Shown here: positions 9,853 through 18,167 of the stretch, piece by piece
Layout of the letters: each line of letters opens with the position of its first letter
Position numbering within the stretch: the first letter of the stretch is position 1
NCBI RefSeq assembly: GCF_002871935.1
Contig: NZ_PNHQ01000008.1
Span: 30,163 to 94,162 of the forward strand
Direction of reading: 5' to 3'
DNA from: Aerococcus viridans
GTDB taxonomy: Bacteria > Bacillota > Bacilli > Lactobacillales > Aerococcaceae
Length of the DNA stretch: 64,000 bases
Program-made: the position numbers and the translations under genes
Notes under the pieces: generated by a model
Databases searched by the model: none
Seen by the model: the letters and a program-made list of their open reading frames with translations, nothing else
Told to the model about the DNA's origin: nothing

Positions 9853-10021
9853 TTGGCAACCTCCTCTAAATTCATCATTGTATGCATATTTTACCCTCCC
9901 TATTCTAACATGATTCCCTAGGACTTCAAAGATTGTATGTTGGTGAAACCACCGCCAAATAGGGGAAATAGCTACTTTTATGTTACAATATAAGCAAATT
10001 AGTGGAAAGGACTTTCACATC

Positions 10022-10894
10022 ATGTTTGATGTTTTTAAAACAAGCGACAAACCGCTAAATATGGCGGTCTATAAAGATATCACTAAAAATCAGGATGCCT
10101 ATAATTTAAATGAGGCAGACCAAGTTTTACTGCCCTTTGCGGTAGACGATGCTATCCTAAATGCAATCAATCAAGGGAATTTTGAAGCTCCATTAGCTAT
10201 TCATTTTTGGCCAACACGCCCAACAGTAATTCTTGGTGGCATGGATACTCGCTTACCCAAATTTAACCAGGCCATAACTTGGTTATATAAAAGCCAGAAT
10301 ATTTTACCGGTGGTACGTCCTGCTGGGGGACTAGCGGTAGTTTCAGACCCAAATGTCTTAAATGTAACCCTATTAATGGATACACAAAATCATGCCTTCA
10401 CCATTGACCAAGCTTATGAATTCATTGTTGCCCTTCTACAAGAGATGATGGATGAATACGGACTTATATTAGAGGTCGGGGAAGTAGCAACATCGTACTG
10501 TCCAGGGAAATATGATGTATCGATTAATGAGCAAAAGGTAGCCGGCATCGCCCAACGTCGAATTGGGCATGCGGTAGGTATTTATCTTTACATGTCAATT
10601 ACTGGTGATCAAACCAGTCGCGGACAATTAATCGCTGATATGTATCAAAAGGGACATGCGGACCAAGATGAAAAAGGGCGCTATCCTCAAGTTGATCCTA
10701 GTGTCATGGCGAATCTGTCTGACTTTTCAAACATTGATTCCGTTGAGCAATTTATGGAGCAATTGCTAGCAGTTATCGCTCATGCTGGTGTCAACTTAAG
10801 CGAAAGAAAACATAGCGAATTAGATACGGCGACATATATTGAGCGGATGCAAAAGCGCAACCAAGCGCTCTACGATATATTGGCTGACAAGTAG
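10022..10894 (+). CDS. Lipoate/octanoate protein transferase (LipL-like amidotransferase)
   Basis: A 290-residue protein of the biotin/lipoate ligase fold. The motif RPAGGLAVVSDPNVLNV (residues near 97-113) forms the substrate pocket. SYCPGKYDVSINEQKVAGIAQRR-like residues hold a cysteine in the position of the LipL catalytic cysteine, which argues for octanoyl/lipoyl transfer between carrier proteins rather than ATP-dependent ligation. The ATG at 10022 has AAAGGA about 10 nt upstream; the in-frame ATG at 9980 overlaps a TACAAT -10-like sequence and is unlikely. It stands alone ahead of the HD gene. Confidence 0.8.
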   Translation: MFDVFKTSDKPLNMAVYKDITKNQDAYNLNEADQVLLPFAVDDAILNAINQGNFEAPLAIHFWPTRPTVILGGMDTRLPKFNQAITWLYKSQNILPVVRPAGGLAVVSDPNVLNVTLLMDTQNHAFTIDQAYEFIVALLQEMMDEYGLILEVGEVATSYCPGKYDVSINEQKVAGIAQRRIGHAVGIYLYMSITGDQTSRGQLIADMYQKGHADQDEKGRYPQVDPSVMANLSDFSNIDSVEQFMEQLLAVIAHAGVNLSERKHSELDTATYIERMQKRNQALYDILADK

Positions 10895-10956
10895 ACAGGA
10901 ATCGTTCTTTTTCACGTATAAATATAGTAAAGAAGCGTTTATTAAAGGAGGTTTTT

Positions 10957-12348
10957 ATGAGTATTCTAGAGGCTAGTAAACGTATACCGGAGAAGGTCTT
11001 TCGAGATCCCGTACATGACTATATACATGTCCAACATCAAGTCATTATGGATTTAATTAATACTAAGGAAATGCAACGGCTTCGTCGAATTAAGCAGATG
11101 GGAACGGCTTCTTATACCTTCCACGGAGCAGAGCATTCTCGTTTTAGCCATTCTTTAGGTGTTTATGAGATTGCTCGAAAGATTTGTGATAAATTCGTAC
11201 GTAATGATGCGGTAGAAGATGGTGGTGCTTGGGACGATAGTGAGCGACTGTTGGTTTTATGTGCCGCACTCTTACATGATATTGGTCATGGCCCATTCTC
11301 ACATACTTTTGAAAATATTTTCGATACCGACCACGAAAAGATGACACAAGAAATTATTTTATCTGAAGCGACTGAAGTCAACCAGGTATTACGTAGTGTA
11401 GCAGCCGACTTCCCTAACCAAGTAGCTGCTGTGATTGATAAAACATATCCTAATCCGCAAGTAGTCCAGTTGATTTCTAGTCAAATTGATGCGGACCGAA
11501 TGGACTACCTTTTACGTGATTCATATTTTTCTGGGACGAATTACGGTAATTTTGATTTGAGTAGGATCCTACGTGTGATGCAACCTTATGAGGACGGTAT
11601 TCGCTTTGCTTATAATGGTATGCATGCTGTAGAAGATTATATTACTAGCCGTTACCAGATGTATATGCAAGTCTATTTTCATCCTGTATCAAGAGGTATG
11701 GAAATGTTACTACATCACTTGCTGAAACGAGCACAGGAGTTGTTCTTAACAAAAGATACTTTTATCAGTCGAGATACTTATGCACCTTTTCTAGAACCAT
11801 TTTTCACTCAGGATTGGACACTTGAAGACTATCTGCGCTTAGATGATGGCGTCTTACAAACCTATTTCCAACACTGGGTTGTCTATGCAGAAGATCCCGT
11901 ATTGCGGGACTTAGCTGACCGCTTCATCAACCGAAAACCATTTAAGTCAGTTACTTATAATGTAGACGAAAACCAAGCTGACCTTAAAACTTTAATTGAT
12001 TTGGTTGGTAAATTAGGCTATGACATCCGTTATTACGTAGCGATGAATTCGCGTTTTGACTTACCATATGATTTCTACCGACCTAGTGCAGAGAAACCGC
12101 GCACTCAAATTGAATTGGTTGAGAAGAATGGCCATATGATTGAGCTATCACAAGCTTCTAGTTTGATTGCAGCTTTTACTGGACAGCAACGCGGTGATGA
12201 ACGATTATTTCTACCAAACGAATTATTTTATGGGAAAAACCGCGATAACATTACCTTATTCGAACCAATCTTAAAACAGATTCACGCTATGACAAAAACA
12301 GGTACAATTACCCCATTGGATGAGAATTTACGAGACACATTGCTATAA
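10957..12348 (+). CDS. HD-domain phosphohydrolase (YwfO-like, dNTPase-related)
   Basis: A 463-residue HD-superfamily metal-dependent phosphohydrolase. The metal ligands are visible: H in EHSRFSHSLGV (near residue 55), the HD pair in LLHDIGHGPFSH (near 107) and D in SQIDADRMDYLLRD (near 180). These segments resemble dGTPase/SAMHD1-type enzymes. YwfO homologues in Enterococcus have been described as dNTP triphosphohydrolases; that activity is inferred here. AAAGGAGG precedes the ATG by 6 nt. Confidence 0.85.
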   Translation: MSILEASKRIPEKVFRDPVHDYIHVQHQVIMDLINTKEMQRLRRIKQMGTASYTFHGAEHSRFSHSLGVYEIARKICDKFVRNDAVEDGGAWDDSERLLVLCAALLHDIGHGPFSHTFENIFDTDHEKMTQEIILSEATEVNQVLRSVAADFPNQVAAVIDKTYPNPQVVQLISSQIDADRMDYLLRDSYFSGTNYGNFDLSRILRVMQPYEDGIRFAYNGMHAVEDYITSRYQMYMQVYFHPVSRGMEMLLHHLLKRAQELFLTKDTFISRDTYAPFLEPFFTQDWTLEDYLRLDDGVLQTYFQHWVVYAEDPVLRDLADRFINRKPFKSVTYNVDENQADLKTLIDLVGKLGYDIRYYVAMNSRFDLPYDFYRPSAEKPRTQIELVEKNGHMIELSQASSLIAAFTGQQRGDERLFLPNELFYGKNRDNITLFEPILKQIHAMTKTGTITPLDENLRDTLL

Positions 12349-12362
12349 AGAGATAGCAGGAG

Positions 12363-12390
12363 GCTTACATGTTAACTTTGTAAGCTTTTT
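12363..12390 (+). terminator. Terminator after the HD gene
   Basis: A 7-bp stem GCTTACA/TGTAAGC followed by TTTTTC. Confidence 0.7.
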
Positions 12391-12421
12391 CATTTATAAT
12401 ATTGATAATGGAGGTGGCAAT

Positions 12422-13261
12422 ATGGAAAATATTCGCTTATACAATGGTGTAGATATGCCCCAACTAGGTTTTGGTGTCTTTTTGATCAAAGACTATTCAG
12501 AATGTGAACGGTCCGTTGTAGATGCTTTGGCATCAGGATACCGGTCTATTGACACAGCCCAATTCTACCAAAATGAAGAGGCTGTCGGTTCAGGATTAGC
12601 AAAGTCAGATGTACCACGTGAAGAAATCTTCTTAACTACAAAAATTTGGCCAAGTGATTACGGAGAAGAGAAAACGTATGATGCTGTTTTAGGCTCTCTT
12701 AACCGCTTAGGGACTGATTATTTAGATTTAGTCTTATTACATCAGCCATTTGGTGATTACTTTGGTGCTTGGCGGGCCTTAGGAAAACATTACCGTCAAG
12801 GGATTATCCGGGCCATTGGAATATCCAACTTTTACCCTGGACGCTACCAAGATTTCGTACACTTTGTAGATATCAAGCCAATGGTCAACCAAGTGGAAAC
12901 ACATATTTTCTACCAACAAGAAGAATTACAAAGAGTGATGGCACCTTACGGAACTGTGCTTGAAGCTTGGGGTCCACTTGCACAAGGGAATCATGATTTC
13001 TTTAACCATGCAGAAATTAAAGCTATTGGTGACAAATACGGTAAATCTAATAGTCAAATTGGACTGCGATTCTTACTACAATCAGGTTATGTAGTGATTC
13101 CAAAAACTACCCATAAAAAACGAATGGATGAAAACTTTAATATCTTCGACTTTGAATTATCAAAAGATGATATGGCTAAGTTAAAAGCTTTAGATACTGG
13201 TCAGCCAAATCAACCCCCTCATTGGGATCCAGAAAGAGTCAAACAAATTCTAAGCAAATGA
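12422..13261 (+). CDS. Aldo/keto reductase
   Basis: A 279-residue NADPH-dependent oxidoreductase of the 2,5-diketo-gluconate reductase-like branch. The catalytic tetrad is visible: D and Y in DTAQFYQNE (near 45-50), K in TTKIWPSD (near 76) and H in LLHQPFGD (near 109). The C-terminal nucleotide-binding IPKTTHKKRMDEN is present. The start is the ATG at 12422 with GGAGG 7 nt upstream; the longer reading frame runs back through a terminator. Substrate unknown. Confidence 0.9.
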   Translation: MENIRLYNGVDMPQLGFGVFLIKDYSECERSVVDALASGYRSIDTAQFYQNEEAVGSGLAKSDVPREEIFLTTKIWPSDYGEEKTYDAVLGSLNRLGTDYLDLVLLHQPFGDYFGAWRALGKHYRQGIIRAIGISNFYPGRYQDFVHFVDIKPMVNQVETHIFYQQEELQRVMAPYGTVLEAWGPLAQGNHDFFNHAEIKAIGDKYGKSNSQIGLRFLLQSGYVVIPKTTHKKRMDENFNIFDFELSKDDMAKLKALDTGQPNQPPHWDPERVKQILSK

Positions 13262-13265
13262 AATA

Positions 13266-13311
13266 AAGCGTAGAGAATGTCGTATTTCGGCCACATCCTC
13301 TACGCTTTTAA
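13266..13311 (+). terminator. Terminator after the aldo/keto reductase
   Basis: Stem AAGCGTAGAG/CTCTACGCTT (13266-13275/13298-13307), then TTTTAAAT. Confidence 0.8.
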
Positions 13312-13324
13312 ATAGTTGAATTAT

Positions 13325-13407
13325 TTAAGCTACTTTCATTACAGGTTTTCTTGCTTCTGATCTTACTGGTGAATACTGTCTTGTAGGTATTAAAGCCAGT
13401 TTAAAGG
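13325..13407 (-). pseudogene. C-terminal protein fragment, origin unknown
   Basis: The reverse strand reads AFKLALIPTRQYSPVRSEAR then KPVMKVA and a stop, with no start and no upstream continuation. It looks like the tail of a lost gene. Too short to assign. Confidence 0.3.
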
Positions 13408-13410
13408 CAC

Positions 13411-13585
13411 TAAGAGAGGCTGGGACAAAAATGTCTCAGCCTCTCTTTGCTATATAAGAACGTTTATAATTTGGTTCCAAAAGTCAGCATTGTCCGAGAC
13501 TGCCCAAATGTCTCCAATAACATTTCATTATTGTTCGGCTTTTAGTCTAGTACGTCAATTCTAAACGACTTTTGTCTCACCTCTT
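13411..13585 (+). repeat. Intergenic inverted-repeat element (MITE-like)
   Basis: The left end has a strong hairpin, AGAGAGGCTGGGACA/TGTCTCAGCCTCTCT (13413-13427/13432-13446). The right end, GACTTTTGTCTCACCTCTT near 13565-13583, is an imperfect inverted copy of the left end (AGAGGCTGGGACAAAA versus AGAGGTGAGACAAAA). No coding sequence lies between. GAGGCTGGGACAAAA-type repeats are familiar in intergenic regions of this order. The hairpin may also terminate transcripts. Confidence 0.5.
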
Positions 13586-13597
13586 ATGCATCATCCA

Positions 13598-14746
13598 CTA
13601 TATGTCTTGCATAAAGGCTGCCATCCTGTCCATAGCGACTGCGATATCCTCGTCGGATGCTGCATATGAGAAACGGAAGTAACCTTGACCTCCTGGTCCA
13701 AAAGCAGAGCCAGGAATGACACCAACTTTGGCTTTTCTTGCTAAATCTAAAACAAAGGTTTGGTCATCATCACCGTATTTAGCTGGTATACGAGGGAAGA
13801 CGTAAAAGGCCCCTGCTGGATGCGGTATATCTATACCCATAGCAGACATTCGTTCTACAATCATCTTGCGGCGTCGATCATATGCTGCCTTCATCTCATC
13901 AATAGCTTGATCTCCATCATTATAAGCTGCGACACCAGCCCATTGGTCCGGCGTTGATACACACGTTACCATGGTTTGGAAAATTTTAAACATCTCTTCG
14001 TATAGGTGCGAAGGAATGTGTAAGAAACCAAGCCTAAAACCAGTCATCGCATAAGATTTTGATGCTCCTGCAAGTAAAATCGTCCGATCTGGTAACTCCT
14101 GTACCATTGAATAGTGATCATCTTCATAAACTAAATCGCCATATATTTCATCAGATAAAATATAGACATCCGGATATCTACGTAAAACATCCGCTAAAGC
14201 CTTTACTTGGTCTTTAGAGTAGCAAGTACCAGTAGGATTATTGGGATAGTTTAACATCAATAGTTTAACTTCAGGATGTGCTTGTAATTGACTTTCTAAA
14301 ACTTCAGGTGTCAAGATGAAATCATCTAAAGAAGTGTCGACCTTAATGGTTTCCCCTCCAGAAAGAATAGAAGAATAGCCATATAAAGGGAAATATGGTG
14401 ATGGAATCAACACTTTGTCCCCCGGATTTAGCAAGGTCATCATTGTAATCATAAACCCTTGACTTGCCCCTACCGTAATCATAATTTGTTGCCAGTTTAA
14501 GTCTAGTTGATGACGACGTTTGTAAAAGTGGGCAATCGCTTGTCGCAACTCCAGTAAACCATCCGAAGCTGCGTAATGGGTGTAGTTCTTATCCAAAGCT
14601 TCTTTCATTGCATCTTTGACAAATTCTGGCACATCAAAATTCGGCTCTCCAATGGTAAAAGACAACAAGTCAGGAATCGATGAAACCTGTACATCAAAAG
14701 CCCGAATTTCTGATGGTGTAATCTGCTTTAATCGCTCATTGATCAT
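13598..14746 (-). CDS. PLP-dependent aminotransferase, class I/II
   Basis: A 382-residue fold-type I aminotransferase. The substrate/PLP region NYPNNPTGTCYSKDQ is near residue 166, DEIYGDLVYED near 200, and the Schiff-base lysine lies in AGASKSYAMTGFRLGF near 230. The overall sequence is like PatA/N-acetyl-diaminopimelate aminotransferase, but without other lysine-pathway genes nearby the substrate cannot be assigned. Two adjacent ATGs (14749, 14746) follow AAAGGA; either may be used. It is transcribed alone. Confidence 0.88.
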   Translation of the reverse strand: MINERLKQITPSEIRAFDVQVSSIPDLLSFTIGEPNFDVPEFVKDAMKEALDKNYTHYAASDGLLELRQAIAHFYKRRHQLDLNWQQIMITVGASQGFMITMMTLLNPGDKVLIPSPYFPLYGYSSILSGGETIKVDTSLDDFILTPEVLESQLQAHPEVKLLMLNYPNNPTGTCYSKDQVKALADVLRRYPDVYILSDEIYGDLVYEDDHYSMVQELPDRTILLAGASKSYAMTGFRLGFLHIPSHLYEEMFKIFQTMVTCVSTPDQWAGVAAYNDGDQAIDEMKAAYDRRRKMIVERMSAMGIDIPHPAGAFYVFPRIPAKYGDDDQTFVLDLARKAKVGVIPGSAFGPGGQGYFRFSYAASDEDIAVAMDRMAAFMQDI

Positions 14747-14952
14747 CATATCACTAAAATCCTTTCATTAATCTACAATTTTCCCAACCATATATTTCCT
14801 ATATTGTAGCACTCATTCCGTTAAACCATGATGCTTTTTCTCAACCTATTGGTAAAAGGGCAATTCTTAAGCTTTAAAAATTACAAAAGATTTAAAAGCT
14901 ACCGCTATGGGTCTGACTTTTGGTAGTATATAATGAAAAGGAAGTGCATTAT

Positions 14953-14988
14953 AAGGGATGTGCTGACAAAAATGCTTCAGCCCTTTTT
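14953..14988 (+). terminator. Possible leader terminator before the DUF1129-like gene
   Basis: AAGGG and CTGA pair with TCAG and CCCTT across a 5-nt bulge, then TTTTT. It sits between a TATAAT (14929-14934) and the gene start at 15030, so it could attenuate that gene. The stem is imperfect. Confidence 0.35.
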
Positions 14989-15029
14989 CTAAATCAATAT
15001 ATCAAGTGTAATAATGAGGAGTGTATACG

Positions 15030-16097
15030 ATGGCACAACGAAGATATAATACGGATGCGGATGTGGACCAAATGCAAACTCTGCGGGCGGAAACACATAA
15101 AAAAGCCAATGCGCTATCGTCGGATATGCGATCCTTCTTCCAGGATTGTGAAGGGTATTTTTTAACGAGTGCTCCGGCGCAACTCGCAATTTATCAAGAA
15201 TTATCAAAATTAGTAGACCGATTACAGGTAGCGGAATTAAGACAAATTTCAGCCGAAGAAGTGTTAGGCATGTCAGGGGAAGATTATTGTAAGTTAACCC
15301 TACGTCGTTTAAACGTTGAGCGTTATGATTTTAGCTTGTCTAAGTATGTTCCAGCAGTTTTATCTTTTATTATATTAACCTTAACCATTTATGCGACTTA
15401 TATGTTTATCGCTGGCTTTGTTTGGTGGGGAGACTTTTCCTCAGCTATTCAGATGCCTGTAGCGGTGTCTATTCTGGGTTTGCCCTTACAAGTTTTCGTT
15501 ATTTTTACAGCACTTTTCTTCTGGGTAACTTTCAAACGTCATACGTCTTTTGGCCGTAAATGGTACCAAGATTTTAATATACTATATTTATTGGCGGGTA
15601 TATTTGCTAGTATACTAGTCTTCACCTTACCTTATATCATCCACACTTACCAAGTAGCACAAGTAAACTTCCCTGTTTGGTTGGTTTGGTTAGTGGCTGT
15701 TATTGCGGTTGCCCACTACTTCTTGGTAGCCCATTTTAATGTTGGTGATAAGGTAGATTCATGGATTTCAAACCGCGCTGCACAGACAACCTTAAGTGAA
15801 GATGATACTTACTCCCCAACACTGGGCACTTATCTAACCGGTCAACCTGGAAATGATGATAAGGATTTAACGCCTGTTCGGGAATTAGACCAAACACCCG
15901 AGAGTGAAGAAAAAACAGGGGTTTCTGATGAACCTATGCGCTTGAATAATTTGTGGAACACCATCATGTTAAAACGACCAATCATCAACCGAAAGACATA
16001 CCGGGAGATGCAAGAGCGTCAAGAACGCGATGTAGTCTCTGATAAAGACGATAAAAAACATAAGGAAAATCAAAAAAATAATCAACGCCGCAAATAA
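15030..16097 (+). CDS. Multi-pass membrane protein (DUF1129-like)
   Basis: A 355-residue protein with a cytoplasmic-type N-terminal region of about 105 residues rich in charged residues, about five hydrophobic segments between roughly 107 and 240, and a hydrophilic, highly charged C-terminal tail (Lys/Asp/Glu-rich). The arrangement and sequence resemble DUF1129-family proteins of Lactobacillales; the function is unknown. The start is the ATG at 15030, 8 nt after GAGGAG; the GTG at 15021 directly abuts that site. The next gene begins 30 bp later and is probably co-transcribed. Confidence 0.65.
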   Translation: MAQRRYNTDADVDQMQTLRAETHKKANALSSDMRSFFQDCEGYFLTSAPAQLAIYQELSKLVDRLQVAELRQISAEEVLGMSGEDYCKLTLRRLNVERYDFSLSKYVPAVLSFIILTLTIYATYMFIAGFVWWGDFSSAIQMPVAVSILGLPLQVFVIFTALFFWVTFKRHTSFGRKWYQDFNILYLLAGIFASILVFTLPYIIHTYQVAQVNFPVWLVWLVAVIAVAHYFLVAHFNVGDKVDSWISNRAAQTTLSEDDTYSPTLGTYLTGQPGNDDKDLTPVRELDQTPESEEKTGVSDEPMRLNNLWNTIMLKRPIINRKTYREMQERQERDVVSDKDDKKHKENQKNNQRRK

Positions 16098-16126
16098 TGA
16101 CGACAAATAGTAAAGGAGTTCGCTAA

Positions 16127-17230
16127 GTGAAGATAGCAGTAATAGGTGGCGGGATCGTTGGATCTACCGCTGCCTTTTATTTAACAAAAGACCATGAGGT
16201 CACTTTATATGATGATGGAACGGGACAAGCAACCAAGGCTGCTGCCGGAATTATCTGTCCGTGGTTCTCTAAGCGTCGTAACAAACCCTGGTATCGTCTC
16301 GCTAATGGCGGTGCGCACTTTTATCTGGATCTATTAAAGGATTTAGCGGACGCAGGTATCAACAGTCAGGCTTATCAACAAAAAACAACTTGGCTGTTAA
16401 AGAAGAAGGCGAAATTAATTGATGATTTAATGACCATTGCCGAAAAACGCCAAGAAGGCGCACCGTTAATCCAAGAAATTAACAAGTTATCCCCAAGTTA
16501 TCAACAGGATAAATTTCCTTATTTCCATTATCAACATGACCTCATTGAAACGGATGGCGGTGCGGTAGTAGATGGTCATGATTTATGTCAGGATTTAATT
16601 GCCGCAGCGAATGGGGAAAATCTAAAAGTCGTGAATTGTCGGGCTGATTTAACTTTCTTATACGATGGTAAAGTTATGGTGAAAAATGACCAAGAAGTCT
16701 ATGATACCGTGGTTTTAGCAACTGGTGCTTGGTTAGGTCAGGTGCTTGAACCCTTAGGATATCAAGTCGATATCCGCCCACAAAAGGGACAATTGGCGGT
16801 GATTGAAACTGACTGGGATACCCAACAATTGCCATTAATTATGCCTGAAGGTGAAGGCGACTTTATCCCCCATTTAGATGGCAAAATATTTGTAGGCGCC
16901 AGCCATGAAGATGATAAAGATTTTGACTTATCCACAGATCCCAGTCAATTAGAGGATATCTTTTCCACAATTTATCAACTGATCCCAGAACTGGCAACTT
17001 ATCCAGTTACAGACTATAAAGTAGGTAGCCGTGCCTATAGCTCTGACTATGCACCCTTCTATGGTTCATTGCCTGACCGGCCAAATGTTTATCTGGCATC
17101 CGGCTTGGGTTCATCCGGTTTAACCACCGGCCCTTTGATTGCTAGAGAAATTGTCCGGATGATCAATCAGGAAACACCTCAGCTAGATCCCACTGACTAT
17201 GCAGTAGAAAAATATATCCACATAAAATAA
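16127..17230 (+). CDS. FAD-dependent oxidoreductase (D-amino-acid oxidase/glycine oxidase family)
   Basis: A 367-residue DAO-family flavoprotein. The dinucleotide-binding motif AVIGGGIVGSTAAFYLTK is at residues 3-20; the C-terminal ASGLGSSGLTTGPLIARE closes the FAD site. The family oxidises amines or amino acids such as glycine, sarcosine or D-amino acids; the substrate here is unknown. It starts with GTG at 16127, 8 nt after AAAGGAG. A terminator follows. Confidence 0.85.
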   Translation: MKIAVIGGGIVGSTAAFYLTKDHEVTLYDDGTGQATKAAAGIICPWFSKRRNKPWYRLANGGAHFYLDLLKDLADAGINSQAYQQKTTWLLKKKAKLIDDLMTIAEKRQEGAPLIQEINKLSPSYQQDKFPYFHYQHDLIETDGGAVVDGHDLCQDLIAAANGENLKVVNCRADLTFLYDGKVMVKNDQEVYDTVVLATGAWLGQVLEPLGYQVDIRPQKGQLAVIETDWDTQQLPLIMPEGEGDFIPHLDGKIFVGASHEDDKDFDLSTDPSQLEDIFSTIYQLIPELATYPVTDYKVGSRAYSSDYAPFYGSLPDRPNVYLASGLGSSGLTTGPLIAREIVRMINQETPQLDPTDYAVEKYIHIK

Positions 17231-17234
17231 ATAA

Positions 17235-17268
17235 AATCCCCTCTGACAAAAATCAGAGGGGATTTCTT
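17235..17268 (+). terminator. Terminator after the FAD oxidoreductase
   Basis: 12-bp stem AATCCCCTCTGA/TCAGAGGGGATT (17235-17246/17253-17264) followed by TCTTC. Confidence 0.8.
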
Positions 17269-17315
17269 CATTTCTAATATTGTGTATAACTTGTTAAAAA
17301 GGAATCCTAGCCACT

Positions 17316-17635
17316 AAAAAAGACGCAGACAAACGTCTACGCTTTCAAAGTTGTCATTAGGATAGTAACCAGAGCGTTGACGCTCACACTCATCCTTTAT
17401 AGTCGAGTTCGTTCGACCAGCTCAAGTCCACTTCAGAATAGTTTGTTTCACACTTTGTGTGCTACGGCACTATTCTTCCAGTGTTGTTGAGCTTAACGGT
17501 CTCACTCTCATCCTTTATAGTCGAGCTCCAAATGTCAGACTCGTGCCACTTCAGGATTAGGCTGCGTGATTTTTAATCACTCCGTCTAATCCTTCCACTG
17601 TTACGAGTCTTAGCGACATTTGTCACATCCTTTAT
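17316..17635 (-). ncRNA. Tandem structured RNA units in the mscL 3' region, class unknown
   Basis: Three copies of ATAAAGGATG on the reverse strand (17635-17626, 17518-17509, 17400-17391) recur every 117-118 bp; the first contains the mscL stop codon. After each of the first two comes a hairpin of one shape. Unit A pairs 17529-17536/17615-17622, 17537-17544/17603-17610, 17553-17560/17586-17593 and 17566-17571/17575-17580. Unit B pairs 17415-17418/17498-17501, 17419-17425/17487-17493, 17435-17442/17469-17476 and 17449-17453/17457-17461. Helix sequences differ between A and B yet pairing is kept, while the internal loop (GAAGTGG opposite TGGA), the GYTA bulge and the AAA loop are shared. Unit C is shorter and ends in a terminator with TTTTTT at 17317-17322. 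It is either an mscL 3'UTR or a processed small RNA. Confidence 0.6.
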
Positions 17636-18033
17636 TTTTTGTTTTGTTCTTTTAGTAAGTCACGGATTTCTGTTAATAGTAATTCTTGGCTATCCACAAG
17701 TGCTACTTCGTCGTCTTCTTCAACGCTGTCTTCTTCATTATCGAACTGGCTCTTCAATGTTGCTACTGCTTTCATCACAAAGAACAATACCAATGCGATG
17801 ATTAAGAAAGTGATCACTGCTTGGATGAAGTTACCTATTGTTAATACAGCTGAACCTAATTGAACTGTGATAGAAGTAAAGTCTGTTGACCCCAAAAACA
17901 ATCCAACAAATGGCATAATAATATCACTTACTAATGAGTTCACGATAGCAGTAAAGGCAGTCGCCATTACAACCCCGATAGCCATGTCTAAAACGTTACC
18001 TTTAGCGATAAAATCGCGGAATTCTTTAATCAT
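17632..18033 (-). CDS. mscL: Large-conductance mechanosensitive channel
   Basis: A 133-residue homopentameric membrane channel that opens on hypo-osmotic stress. The N-terminal MIKEFRDFIAKGNVLDMAIGV amphipathic helix and TM1, a periplasmic-side loop, and TM2 (residues near 70-92) are all present. The C-terminal helix is acidic and then basic. It is followed directly by the repeated hairpin region. The opuA-like betaine importer at 45.9-50 kb provides the opposite osmotic response. Confidence 0.96.
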   Translation of the reverse strand: MIKEFRDFIAKGNVLDMAIGVVMATAFTAIVNSLVSDIIMPFVGLFLGSTDFTSITVQLGSAVLTIGNFIQAVITFLIIALVLFFVMKAVATLKSQFDNEEDSVEEDDEVALVDSQELLLTEIRDLLKEQNKK

Positions 18034-18110
18034 TTCATTTCCTCCCTAATATAACATATACTTAATACACACTCTGTTATTAAACCATAATGGTCTTTTC
18101 TTGTAAAAAA

Positions 18111-18151
18111 ATAGCCTAAAATCATACAAAAAAAGTACAATTTTAGGCTAA
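18111..18151 (-). terminator. Terminator after the YdcF-family gene
   Basis: 11-bp stem TAGCCTAAAAT/ATTTTAGGCTA (18112-18122/18140-18150) followed on the reverse strand by TTTTTTT. It separates the yabA-rsmI operon from mscL. Confidence 0.85.
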
Positions 18152-18167
18152 ATATTATAATATTGTA

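Noticed and set aside
14920..15165. 81-codon forward ORF overlapping the start of the DUF1129-like gene
   Set aside because: Runs across a promoter-like TATAAT and a hairpin, and conflicts with the better ribosome binding site at 15015-15020.
17318..17620. Tandem mini-ORFs after each AAAGGATG in the mscL 3' region (20, 11 and 15 codons)
   Set aside because: Each has a plausible ribosome binding site, but the peptides are not similar to each other while RNA pairing is kept, so structure explains the pattern better. Translation of some cannot be excluded.
17381..17635. CRISPR-like array, suggested by a regularly spaced short repeat
   Set aside because: Only three short anchors at 117-118 bp with structured, related sequence between them; no cas genes and no unique spacers.
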